Shown piece by piece: positions 1 to 8,326 of a stretch of DNA of 64,000 bases. The position numbers and the translations under genes are program-made. This stretch comes from Gordonia hongkongensis (GTDB taxonomy: Bacteria > Actinomycetota > Actinomycetes > Mycobacteriales > Mycobacteriaceae). How positions within the stretch are numbered: the stretch's first letter is position 1; each line of letters opens with the position of its first letter. A model generated the notes under the pieces. That model was not told where the DNA came from and did not search any database. It saw nothing but the letters and a program-made list of their open reading frames with translations. Where the stretch lies: positions 558,001 through 622,000 of the forward strand of contig NZ_CP095552.1 in the NCBI RefSeq assembly GCF_023078355.1. The letters run 5' to 3'.

Positions 1-1
1 G

Positions 2-976
2 TCGATTCTCCGTGTCGCGCATGCGAAGACGGCCAGCGGCTGGCGAGTGTTCGTCGACGATCGGGTCGACGTCGACCACGCGATACCGGCGGGTGACGCG
101 ATCACCGGCCTGGCGCCCGGCTTCGACGGCCGCGTGTGGTTCGCGACGACGCGCGGGGTGGTCGGGACAGTCGACCGGCACGGCGCTGTGCGGTCCACCC
201 GGCTGCCCGCGGGAGAGGAACTCGGCAACGGCCTGTCGATCCGGCGGACGGGGGCGTCGATCCTGACGACGCACGCGCTCTACGAGATGCGTGCCGATCC
301 GGGTGCGGCACCGGAGGTCGTCTGGCGTCGCGCCTATGACCGGGGGTCGGCACGCAAACCCGGACAGCTCACCTGGGGTTCGGGGACGACGCCGACGTAC
401 TTCGGTCCCGGTGGCGATGGTTGGGTCGCCATCGTCGACAACGCGGAACCGCCGGATCTCCGCGTGCTGCGCAGCGATGACGGCTCCGAGGTCTGCCGCA
501 TGCGGGCCTTTTCGACGTCCGGGCCGGGCACCGAGAACTCGCCGATGGCCTGGGGCAACTCGCTGGTCATCCCGAGCACCTACGGCTACCAGTACCCGCC
601 GATGGCGGTGCAGGGGCCGTCGGACCCGGCCGATGCACCGTTCGTCGGCGGCGCCACCCGCATCGATGTCGGGGAAGGCGGCTGTCGTCGCGTGTGGGAG
701 AACGGCGACCGGATCGCGACACTCCCCAAGTTGTCTCGCGCGGACGGTCTGATCCACGCGATCGGGTATGGCCCGATCCGGCCGAACCTCCCACAGCAGA
801 TCGGTGAAGTCGACTATGTGGCAACCGACTTCGCGACCGGCCGGCGGGTGGCGACGGTGCCGGTCGGGACGGCGCCGTTCGACGAACCACTCGAGCTGAC
901 CGGGACGATCACGGCCGACGGATCGCTGTGGCAGGCAACTCTCAGCCGCGTGCTCAAGGTGACGCCGGGCCGCTAG
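2..976 (+). CDS. Propeller-like hypothetical protein (5' partial)
   Basis: The frame is open from the first bases of the window, so the true start lies outside it. The visible 324 residues have repeated short motifs rich in Gly, Asp and Trp (for example GFDGRVWFAT and GPGGDGWVAIVD) spaced like blades of a beta-propeller, and end in TPGR. I do not recognise a named family. A secreted or periplasmic sugar-binding or PQQ-like role would be a guess. The TAG stop lies inside the CTAG target of the downstream insertion sequence, so the IS did not change the protein. Confidence 0.6.
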   Translation, partial: SILRVAHAKTASGWRVFVDDRVDVDHAIPAGDAITGLAPGFDGRVWFATTRGVVGTVDRHGAVRSTRLPAGEELGNGLSIRRTGASILTTHALYEMRADPGAAPEVVWRRAYDRGSARKPGQLTWGSGTTPTYFGPGGDGWVAIVDNAEPPDLRVLRSDDGSEVCRMRAFSTSGPGTENSPMAWGNSLVIPSTYGYQYPPMAVQGPSDPADAPFVGGATRIDVGEGGCRRVWENGDRIATLPKLSRADGLIHAIGYGPIRPNLPQQIGEVDYVATDFATGRRVATVPVGTAPFDEPLELTGTITADGSLWQATLSRVLKVTPGR

Positions 977-992
977 GAGCCTGCTGAATTAG
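977..992. repeat. IS left terminal inverted repeat
   Basis: Left end of the element, directly after the CTAG target copy at 973-976. It matches the right end at 14 of 16 positions. Confidence 0.8.
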
Positions 993-1086
993 GGTCCAGC
1001 CTGGGTTGAGGTTCCTGCTGCGGGGATGTGTCGGTTCCGGGGTGTGGTCGTGGTGATCGATCTAGGTGGGGCGGCGGTGCCGCGGT

Positions 1087-2691
1087 TCAGGCGGTGGCCA
1101 GTGTCCAGGTGCCGTTGGTGATAGTCAGTCCGAGGGTGATCAGGCGGCGTAGGTTGATCGCGGCGGCGCGGTGGTGCAGCCAGTTGTTGTTGCGTTCGAT
1201 TCCACGGTAGGGCACCCGCCGGTTACCGCGGGTGAGCCAGGCAATCGTCCGTTCGACCATGGGTCGATGCTGGCGGTAGGTGTCGGCAATAGTCTTGTCA
1301 GAGAAGTGTTGTCGGTGTTCGCGCTGGAGTTGGTGGTGTTCGCCGAATCTGATTTTGCGTCCACGAACCGCGGTGGTGCACCGTGCCCGAAGTGGGCAGT
1401 CGTGGCAGGCCGCACCGTAGGTGACGTGGCCTTTCGCGCTGACCGGTCGGGTCAGGTTGTTGGGGCAGGTCAATGTGTTCGCGTCGGCGTCGAAGGTGAA
1501 ATCGTCGATGACGAAACCACCAGCAACCGCCGGCATGTGTGGCTTGGGTTTGATCACCGCGTTCCATCGTGTCCGCGCCAGCGTGGCCAGCATGTCACCG
1601 GAGGCATACGCTGAATCACCCAGCACCTCACGATCGTCGGCGTCGTCGGCGACGGTCGGATCGCTCAGCAACAACCGTGCCCCGACTGCTCCGTCGGAAG
1701 TGTCCGGACCAGCGGCTTTGGTCATCTCGATCGCGGTGACCAACCCGGTCTCCGGTTCATTGACGATGTGGCCCTTGAACCCGTCCTGCTGGCGTGCCCG
1801 GGTTTTGTGGGCGTGGCGGGTGTCGGTATCGACGGTGGAGATCACCCGGTCCGGGGCGGTCCGGGGCGCGATGCGCCAGCGTCCGTCGGTGCCATCAGAA
1901 CCTGGTGCCGGTTCCACATCCTGGCCGGTCACCAATGCCAGCAATGCCACCGCCTGCGCCTGGGCCTGGTTACTCGGTTCCTTGTCGATGGCCTCGAGGT
2001 CCAGACCGTCGAGCACGGCCAACCCATCTTCGACAAGGGCGCTGATCAGGTCCTGTTGAGCACACTCATCATCCCAGGCGATCCGCGGCTTGCCGGGCCG
2101 GTCATAGCCGCCGCCGGTCAACGCGGCCAGACGAGTCGCGCGCTGCTCGACCACCACCGCACCACCGTCGACCTCTCGGGCGACCCGCCGGATCGCCGCG
2201 ATCACCTGGGTGATGGCGTCCTGGCGGGCCACCGCGTCATCGAAGATCGTCGAATCCAGCGCTCGACGACTCTTACCGGCGAGCACCCCGGTGGTGGTGA
2301 TGACCTCGCGTACCACCTCGAAAATGCGGTGCGGCCGGTCGCTGGCTGCCAGTCGCCGACGCCAGTACGTCAGAGTCGACGGATGAAAACCTTTGTTACC
2401 CAACACGAATCCACACGCCGCTTTCCACCGCAGATCAAAAGTGACCGCATCAGCGGCTTCGCGATCGGACAAACCCTGCAGCGTTTGCAGCACGATCACC
2501 GACGCCATCGTGGCCGGCGGGATCGACGGACGGCCCCGGCCGCTGGGAAACAGGTCCGCGAACATCTCCGCAGGAAACAACTGCTCGCGATGAGCAGCCA
2601 AAAACGCGAACACACTGCCCTCGGCCAGCAAATGCCCGACGACCGAGTTCACATCCAGAAACTCACCCTGACGATCCGGCTCACCCTGCAT
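1087..2691 (-). CDS. IS1182 family transposase
   Basis: A 534-residue DDE transposase. It has an N-terminal DUF772-like region (GRPSIPPATMASVIVLQTL, then LSDREAADAVTFDLRWKAAC), a central catalytic region with DSTIFDDAV and GDSAYASGDM, and a C-terminal DDE_Tnp_1-like part with a Cys-rich stretch (CPNNLTRPVS, then CHDCPLRARC) and WLTRGNRRVPYRG. The start MQGEPDRQGEFLD is chosen because family members typically begin this way; the frame continues 19 codons upstream (to 2748). No frameshift is visible. Confidence 0.92.
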   Translation of the reverse strand: MQGEPDRQGEFLDVNSVVGHLLAEGSVFAFLAAHREQLFPAEMFADLFPSGRGRPSIPPATMASVIVLQTLQGLSDREAADAVTFDLRWKAACGFVLGNKGFHPSTLTYWRRRLAASDRPHRIFEVVREVITTTGVLAGKSRRALDSTIFDDAVARQDAITQVIAAIRRVAREVDGGAVVVEQRATRLAALTGGGYDRPGKPRIAWDDECAQQDLISALVEDGLAVLDGLDLEAIDKEPSNQAQAQAVALLALVTGQDVEPAPGSDGTDGRWRIAPRTAPDRVISTVDTDTRHAHKTRARQQDGFKGHIVNEPETGLVTAIEMTKAAGPDTSDGAVGARLLLSDPTVADDADDREVLGDSAYASGDMLATLARTRWNAVIKPKPHMPAVAGGFVIDDFTFDADANTLTCPNNLTRPVSAKGHVTYGAACHDCPLRARCTTAVRGRKIRFGEHHQLQREHRQHFSDKTIADTYRQHRPMVERTIAWLTRGNRRVPYRGIERNNNWLHHRAAAINLRRLITLGLTITNGTWTLATA

Positions 2692-2751
2692 ACCCACCAG
2701 GATCCCAGCCCACCAGGCAAACCCGCTCACCCCACACCGAAACGACACCGA

Positions 2752-2767
2752 CTATTTCAGCAGTCTC
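2752..2767. repeat. IS right terminal inverted repeat
   Basis: Right end of the element, followed by the second CTAG copy at 2768-2771. The reverse complement matches the left end with two mismatches. Confidence 0.8.
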
Positions 2768-2898
2768 CTAGGCCGTCGATCGGCGACACCCCTGTGGCCC
2801 TCTGCGAGGCGTCGCGCGCCCGGAAGCGACACCAGTCACCTGACTCAAGTTACTGTGCGGTAGGTTACACAGCCATGAACTGGAAGTCGGGGAGAACC

Positions 2899-4161
2899 AT
2901 GACCCATCGCAGGACATCGAGACGGACGCTCGGGATCGCCGCGCTGGTGGCAGCGTGCGTCGCGTCGCTGGCCCCCGCAGCGGTCGGTACTGCAGCGGCG
3001 GCGGATTTCTACACCCCGCCGGCCCGGTTCGCGTCCGAGCCGGGATCGGTGATCCGCAGTCAGCCGAGTCCGCTGCTGCTCCAGATCCCCGGCATGGCGG
3101 GTCAGTGGCCGGGGACCGCCCGCAAGGTCATGTACACCTCGCGTTACCAGGACGGAAAACCCGCCGCGGTCACCGGAACCGTCATCGAACCCACCGCGCC
3201 ATGGCGCGGCAAGGGACCGCGACCGACCGTCGTCGTCGGCTCCGGGACCATCGGTCAGGGCGACCAGTGTGCGCCATCGAAGCTGATGACCATTCCGTTC
3301 GCGGTGGATCTGATGAAGCCGGGCATCTCGGTGAACTACACCGCCCCGGAGATGTACTACATGCTGGTCAACGGCGTACGGGTGTTCCTCACCGATTACA
3401 TCGGGATGGGCACGCCCGGTGTCCACACCTACGTCAACCGCGCGGAGACCGGTCAGGCGATGCTCGACGGCGCCCGGGCCGCACTCGCGATCTCGGGCGC
3501 CCCGAAGGACGCCCCCGTAGGTTTCGCCGGTTACTCGCAGGGCGGCGGCGCAGCCGCGTCGGCCGCGGAACTCGCCGAGACCTACGCACCGGAACTCGAC
3601 GTGCGCGCGACCTACGCCGGCGCGCCCCCGGCCGACCTCGAGAAGGTCATCCCCGCGATCGACGGCACCACCATCGCGGGGGCGATCGGCTTCGCTGTCA
3701 ACGGGCTGACCGAGCGGTATCCGAACGTCGCCGAAGTGGTGCGACGAGAGACCAACCCCACCGGCAAAGCCGCGCTGAAACAGCTCTCGACCAGCTGCAT
3801 CGGGGACATCATCCCGGCCTTCGGTTTCCGCCGCGTCGAGACATGGACCCGAACCGGCGAGACACTGTCGTCCCTCATCGCACGATCCCCCGGACTGCAA
3901 GAGGCTGTCCGCCAGCAGCGGATCGGTCGCCTGAAGCCGAACGCGCCCGTCTTCGTCGAAGGCGGACTGCACGACGACGTGATCCCGTACGGCCAGGTCG
4001 CGCAACTCGTGGCGGACTGGCGCGCCCAGGGCGCCGACGTCACCTTCGTCACCGACCCCACCCCGCCCATCTTGACGAAGTCGATCGTGAACCATGTCGT
4101 CCCCATGCTCGGCACATTCGTCCCCGGGATGGAGTTCGTCCTCGCCGAGTTCCGGAAGTGA
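2899..4161 (+). CDS. Secreted lipase, LIP family
   Basis: A 420-residue alpha/beta hydrolase with an arginine-rich Sec-type signal peptide (hydrophobic core LGIAALVAACVASLAPAAV, cleavage near GTAAAA-DF). The nucleophile elbow GYSQGG places the Ser at about residue 213; HDDVIPYG and NHVVPML look like the acid and His positions. This pattern fits the secretory triacylglycerol lipases common in mycolata, which hydrolyse exogenous esters. The start follows GGGGAG with short spacing. An ATG at 2875, 8 nt after a TAGGTT -10-like box, is the leaderless alternative. The gene begins just after the IS, which may have separated it from older upstream regulation. Confidence 0.85.
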   Translation: MTHRRTSRRTLGIAALVAACVASLAPAAVGTAAAADFYTPPARFASEPGSVIRSQPSPLLLQIPGMAGQWPGTARKVMYTSRYQDGKPAAVTGTVIEPTAPWRGKGPRPTVVVGSGTIGQGDQCAPSKLMTIPFAVDLMKPGISVNYTAPEMYYMLVNGVRVFLTDYIGMGTPGVHTYVNRAETGQAMLDGARAALAISGAPKDAPVGFAGYSQGGGAAASAAELAETYAPELDVRATYAGAPPADLEKVIPAIDGTTIAGAIGFAVNGLTERYPNVAEVVRRETNPTGKAALKQLSTSCIGDIIPAFGFRRVETWTRTGETLSSLIARSPGLQEAVRQQRIGRLKPNAPVFVEGGLHDDVIPYGQVAQLVADWRAQGADVTFVTDPTPPILTKSIVNHVVPMLGTFVPGMEFVLAEFRK

Positions 4162-4224
4162 GCCGCTCGCGGCCGAACCTCCTCGACGCTGGAGGCCCGC
4201 CGGGGTGAGTGGCAGGATCGGGAC

Positions 4225-4914
4225 ATGACGGATCCGAAGGACCCGGCCGGGGGCGCGTCCGGCGATTCTGCCGCGGATGACCCCGATCGCGTCCCGAGCC
4301 AGGCCGAGCTGGACGCCGAGGATCTGGCGGCCATCGAGCGGTCCTCGCGCGATCGGGACCAGTCCGCGCTCTATCCGACGCGGCCGGGCGATGCGGGACC
4401 GCCGCCGGAGGCGCTGGCGGTGCACGCACGCATCGTGTGGTGGGGCGCGGCCGTGATCGGTCTCGTGCTGACGATCTACGGCTTCTTCAACCTCGGCACC
4501 ATCACCGACGATCTGCGCAACCGACTGCTCGAAGGCGTGGTCTCGGACCCGGCGAACTCTGCACCCGAGAGTGAGGTCGAGACCCTCGCCGGCTTCTTCC
4601 CGCCGTTCATGCTGGTGATGATCGTCGTCGTGCTCGCCATCGAGTACGCGTGCCTGGTGACCGCTGCGTCGCAACACAGCCGCCATCTCCGCAACTTCTT
4701 CCTGGCCGCCGTCGTCGTGCATCTGCTGTGTATCCCCGTCGGCGTCGACCTGCTGTTCCGATACCCGGACGTGTCGTCCGTCATGGTCGTCCTGAGCTAC
4801 CTCCAGTTCGGTCTCCTGGTGGTCGCCGCCCTCTGCACCCTCCGGCGACCGGTCAACCAGTGGCTGCCGGAGTCGACCCGGATGAAGCCCACGCGGATGA
4901 TGCGCGGACGGTGA
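4225..4914 (+). CDS. Four-TM membrane protein, unknown function
   Basis: 229 residues. The first 65 or so are acidic and disordered (Pro, Asp and Glu rich). They are followed by four hydrophobic segments, at about 72-90 (IVWWGAAVIGLVLTIYGFF), 125-150, 155-175 and 183-205, and a basic tail. I do not recognise the family. It lies 63 bp after the lipase gene on the same strand, with no clear functional link. Confidence 0.75.
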   Translation: MTDPKDPAGGASGDSAADDPDRVPSQAELDAEDLAAIERSSRDRDQSALYPTRPGDAGPPPEALAVHARIVWWGAAVIGLVLTIYGFFNLGTITDDLRNRLLEGVVSDPANSAPESEVETLAGFFPPFMLVMIVVVLAIEYACLVTAASQHSRHLRNFFLAAVVVHLLCIPVGVDLLFRYPDVSSVMVVLSYLQFGLLVVAALCTLRRPVNQWLPESTRMKPTRMMRGR

Positions 4915-5043
4915 ACCGGACTCCGACGCCGGTGTCGTGACCATCACGTCGCCGTCGCCGGTGTCGTCGGAATGTTCCGCGAGCGGGGTGGGTTGAACCG
5001 ACCGTTGGCCCGGACCCGCACTGAGCATCCAGGAGGAATTCGA

Positions 5044-5475
5044 ATGGCAATCGAACCGGTGTACACCATCTCGTCCAAGGCGTCCGGCGGCGGACGCGAC
5101 GGCGAAGTCGTCTCGGCGAGCGGCCAGATCGATCTGGACCTGCGGCCGCCGAAGGAACTGGGTGGCAGCGGTGAGGGGACCAATCCCGAGGAATTGTTCT
5201 CGGCGGGTTACGCGGCCTGCTTCCTGAGCGCGCTGCGCGCCACCGCCAAGCAGGCCGACACCCCGGTGCCCGACGGGGCGACCGTGGACGTGGCCGTGGG
5301 GATCGGAAAAGACCCGGCGGACAACGGGTTCGGTCTCACCGTCGCCATCGAGGTCTCGCTGCCCGGCCTCGACGAGGCCAAGGCCAAGGAACTCGCCGAC
5401 CTCGCCTACACATTCTGTCCGTACTCGAAGGCGACCAAGGGCAACATCGACTCGTCGGTCACCGTACGCGTCTGA
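5044..5475 (+). CDS. Organic hydroperoxide resistance protein (Ohr/OsmC)
   Basis: A 143-residue cytosolic thiol peroxidase of the Ohr subgroup. Both redox cysteines are present: C59 in YAACFLSAL and C125 in FCPYSKAT, the spacing expected for Ohr, which reduces organic and fatty-acid hydroperoxides using lipoyl or low-molecular-weight thiols. NPEELFSAGYAACF is the family signature. AGGAGG at 5031-5036 lies 7 nt before the ATG and fixes the start. It neighbours dps, giving a small oxidative-stress cluster; no ohrR is visible beside it. Confidence 0.93.
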   Translation: MAIEPVYTISSKASGGGRDGEVVSASGQIDLDLRPPKELGGSGEGTNPEELFSAGYAACFLSALRATAKQADTPVPDGATVDVAVGIGKDPADNGFGLTVAIEVSLPGLDEAKAKELADLAYTFCPYSKATKGNIDSSVTVRV

Positions 5476-5587
5476 TCGTTGAGCCGTGCGGGGTGTCGGT
5501 GTCGGCGCCCTTCGTGGCTCGTCGCTATCGCTCCTCGCACCTCAGGGAGCAGAGGTAATCCATAGGACAAGAAGGGAGTTCTTGATC

Positions 5588-6061
5588 ATGACCAACCCGA
5601 TCACCAGCACGCTCACCGACGAGCAGCAGTCCGTCGCCGGAAAGGCGTTGCAGGACACCCTCGTCGACCTCATCGACCTGTCGCTCATCGCGAAGCAGGC
5701 GCACTGGAACGTCGTCGGCAAGCAGTTCCGGTCGGTGCATCTCGACCTCGATGAACTGGTCACGGTGTCCAGGGAATTCACCGACGCGGCCGCCGAGCGG
5801 GCCACCGCGATCGGCGTGAGCCCGGACGGCCGTGCCGAGACCGTCGCCAAGACCGCCCACACCAAGGGATTCGGTGAGGGTTGGACCAAGGACAGCGACG
5901 TCGTCGAGTCGATCGTCGACAATCTCAAGGCAGTGGTCGCGGGTCTCCGCGAGCGAATCGGGGTCACCGAGGAGGCCGATCCGGTCACTCAGGACCTGCT
6001 GATCTCGTTCGCGTCGAAACTCGAGCAGCTGCACTGGATGTGGCAGGCGCAGATCGCGTGA
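5588..6061 (+). CDS. dps: Dps-type DNA-binding ferritin
   Basis: A 157-residue mini-ferritin. The ferroxidase-site helix AKQAHWNVVGKQFRSVHLDL and the following DELV carry the inter-subunit iron ligands. The C-terminal LHWMWQAQIA is typical of Dps. It stores iron using peroxide and shields DNA in a dodecamer. It is preceded by AAGGGAG and followed by a strong bidirectional hairpin terminator. The 110-bp gap from ohr contains a short REP-like sequence. Confidence 0.92.
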   Translation: MTNPITSTLTDEQQSVAGKALQDTLVDLIDLSLIAKQAHWNVVGKQFRSVHLDLDELVTVSREFTDAAAERATAIGVSPDGRAETVAKTAHTKGFGEGWTKDSDVVESIVDNLKAVVAGLRERIGVTEEADPVTQDLLISFASKLEQLHWMWQAQIA

Positions 6062-6087
6062 GCGAGTACGCCTGACCCTCTCACAGC

Positions 6088-6122
6088 AACGAACCCCCGT
6101 CGACTCGCGACGGGGGTTCGTT
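6088..6122. terminator. Bidirectional terminator after dps
   Basis: A perfect 15-bp stem (6088-6102 with 6108-6122) with a 5-nt loop lies between the convergent dps and the minus-strand membrane-protein gene. Confidence 0.9.
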
Positions 6123-6138
6123 GTGTCCGGGGGCCTGT

Positions 6139-6663
6139 TCAGTCGACGGACCGAGCAGATCCGGGGATGCCGGGATCGGGGGCGTCGACGGCGGGATCGG
6201 CGTCATCGTCGGCATAGGAGTCGCTGAAGGAGACCCGAGGCGTGGTCGCCGAGTGGTACAGCGCGATGCCGACGTACACCAGGGCGGCCACCGCGAACAC
6301 CGCGGACACGAGGATCGCCGCGATGTGTGCGACGGTCGCGAACACCCCGTCGAGCGGTCCGGTCGCGAGCGCTCCCGCACCGGCCAGCGCCGCGCCGAGC
6401 AGAGCCCACGCGGCACTCCGTATCCACGGGGCCACCACCGAGACGTAGAAGAGCCGTTGATAGATGGTCAGCGAGAACTCGTCGACCGCGGCCAGCCGGA
6501 CCTCGTCGCCGCCGGCGAGGTCACGCAGTTCGCGCGCCAGCTGGGTCTGACGCTGCAGACTCGTCGATTCCCGCTCGCGGTACCGCACGAACCCGATGAC
6601 GCCGAGCGCCGTCGCCACGAGCCCCAACCCGACCATCACACCCCAGTAATCCACGACGTTCAC
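6139..6663 (-). CDS. Membrane protein, unknown function
   Basis: 174 residues from a GTG. An N-terminal TM segment (VMVGLGLVATALGVIGFV) is followed by a charged, coiled-coil-like stretch (RERESTSLQRQTQLARELRDL), two more hydrophobic segments and an acidic tail. No family is recognised. The GTG start is chosen because upstream sequence is arginine-rich and unlike protein; an internal ATG lies a few codons downstream. Confidence 0.65.
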   Translation of the reverse strand: MNVVDYWGVMVGLGLVATALGVIGFVRYRERESTSLQRQTQLARELRDLAGGDEVRLAAVDEFSLTIYQRLFYVSVVAPWIRSAAWALLGAALAGAGALATGPLDGVFATVAHIAAILVSAVFAVAALVYVGIALYHSATTPRVSFSDSYADDDADPAVDAPDPGIPGSARSVD

Positions 6664-6928
6664 GCTACAACTAGAACCTGTTGCAGTCGTGAAGCGGGTC
6701 ACACGCCCTGGGCGGCGGTCGGCAGATCCCGGTGGACCCGACGAGGACGCAACCGGGGGAACGTGGCGCAGATTGATCACCGATCCATCGGCGGAACTGC
6801 CGACGGGCTGGAAGAATTCTCCCTCGGAGGACTTCGTTTTCGGCGGCGTTCACCCGCGGGTTCCGACCGGGCCCGGACACACGGACCTCTGCCTGTGGCG
6901 GGGCCGCATCGACGTGAAGGAGCACTCC

Positions 6929-8305
6929 GTGTCGACACTTCTGTCCACTCCGCCCACCGCTGTCGAACTCGCCGCGTGCCCGACGCCGACGGAGCGGGCC
7001 GACCCGCTGCGCATCCTGGAAGCGCAGGCGCAGACCCGGGTCGCCGATCTCGTCCCGGTCCGGCACGCGCGGATGTCGGCGACGCCGTTCACCTTCTATC
7101 GTGGTGCGGCCGCGGTGATGTCCGACGACCTGTCGAGAACGCCGGACACCGGGATCATCACCCAGCTGTGCGGCGATGCGCACCTGAGCAATCTGGGCCT
7201 CTTCTTCAGCCCGGAGCGTCGAATGGTGTTCGACCTGAACGACTTCGACGAGACGCACATCGGACCGTTCGAGTGGGACGTCAAGCGTCTCGCCGCGAGC
7301 TTCGCGATCGCGGGACGTAACAACGGACTCGACGACGCGACCAATCGTAGGGTCGCCAAGACCGTTGCCAAGGCGTACCGGCGGGCGGTCGTGCGCAGCG
7401 CGTCGAAGACGACTCTGGAGAACTGGTACGCCGGGATCGACGTCGACCATTTCCTGGCGGAGTTCGGGCCCAAGCTGGACACGTCGATGAGCGAGCGGAC
7501 GCAGAAGGCGCTGAAGAAGGCGCGGCACCGCGACAGTGCGCAGGCCCTCGCGAAGCTCTGTGTGATCGGCGCCGACGGCTCCGCGCACATCCGCAGCGAC
7601 CCGCCGCTGCTGGTGCCGCTGCACGAGCGGTTCCCGGCCGAGACCGCCGAGATCGTGGCCGAACGGGTCCGCGAGCGGGTCAGCGCCTACCGCGACACCG
7701 TGCCCTTGCACGTGCAGGCGCTCCTCGACCAGTTCGCGATCGTCGACATCGCGTTCAAGGTGGTCGGCGTCGGCAGTGTCGGCACGCGGGCGTGGATCAT
7801 CCTGCTCACCGGAAAGGAGCTGGGTGATCCGTTGTTCTTGCAGGTCAAAGAAGCGCAGCGATCGGTGCTCGCCGACCATGTGCCGGCATCGGGCTTCGAC
7901 AACCAAGGGCAGCGGGTGGTCGAGGGTCAACGCCTGCTCCAGGCGACGAGCGACCTCTTCCTCGGCTGGTCGACCGGGATCGACGAGAACGGTGAGCGAC
8001 GCGACTTCTATGTGCGGCAGCTCCGCGACGGAAAGGGCTCGGTCGTCGTCGAGGCCCTGAGCGCGGAGGGGATGAAGTTGTACGCACAGCTGTGCGGGCT
8101 GGTTCTCGGTCAGGCGCACGCCCGGACCGCGAGCCGGTTCCGGATCGCCGAGTACCTCGGGACCACCAAGGGTTTCAGTGACGCCATCGCCGAGTTCTCG
8201 CTCGCGTACGCGGATCTCAACGACTCCGACCACACCCGGATGATGGAGGCCATCGGCCGAGGCGAGCTCGAGGTGTACGACCTGGCGGCCGAGGGTAAGA
8301 GTTGA
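6929..8305 (+). CDS. DUF2252 family protein
   Basis: 458 residues matching the DUF2252 pattern, a kinase-like fold. FYRGAAAVMS and LCGDAHLSNLG (HxN catalytic-loop-like) are followed by FDLNDFDET (metal-binding, DFG-like), and later FLQVKEAQRS and YVRQLRDGKGS. The fold resembles aminoglycoside phosphotransferases, but the substrate is unknown. The GTG is preceded by AAGGAG with 6-nt spacing. The frame is open to 6689, but that extension is low-complexity and probably not translated. Spaced 21 bp from the M20 peptidase gene, so probably co-transcribed. Confidence 0.85.
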   Translation: MSTLLSTPPTAVELAACPTPTERADPLRILEAQAQTRVADLVPVRHARMSATPFTFYRGAAAVMSDDLSRTPDTGIITQLCGDAHLSNLGLFFSPERRMVFDLNDFDETHIGPFEWDVKRLAASFAIAGRNNGLDDATNRRVAKTVAKAYRRAVVRSASKTTLENWYAGIDVDHFLAEFGPKLDTSMSERTQKALKKARHRDSAQALAKLCVIGADGSAHIRSDPPLLVPLHERFPAETAEIVAERVRERVSAYRDTVPLHVQALLDQFAIVDIAFKVVGVGSVGTRAWIILLTGKELGDPLFLQVKEAQRSVLADHVPASGFDNQGQRVVEGQRLLQATSDLFLGWSTGIDENGERRDFYVRQLRDGKGSVVVEALSAEGMKLYAQLCGLVLGQAHARTASRFRIAEYLGTTKGFSDAIAEFSLAYADLNDSDHTRMMEAIGRGELEVYDLAAEGKS

Positions 8306-8326
8306 GTCCGACAGGGAAGGTCGCCG

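Larger units (their letters stand above)
977..2767 (-). mobile_element. IS1182-type insertion sequence, 1791 bp
   Basis: A single transposase gene is bounded by imperfect 16-bp terminal inverted repeats (GAGCCTGCTGAATTAG at the left, GAGACTGCTGAAATAG on the opposite strand at the right; 14 of 16 identical). CTAG flanks both ends (973-976 and 2768-2771) and reads as a 4-bp target duplication. Intact ends and an uninterrupted transposase suggest a recent, possibly active copy. Confidence 0.88.

Noticed and set aside
2845..5028. 727-codon open frame on the minus strand opposite the lipase and membrane-protein genes
   Set aside because: Composition is Arg/Gly/Asp shadow sequence typical of high-GC antisense frames; the opposite strand has clear domains.
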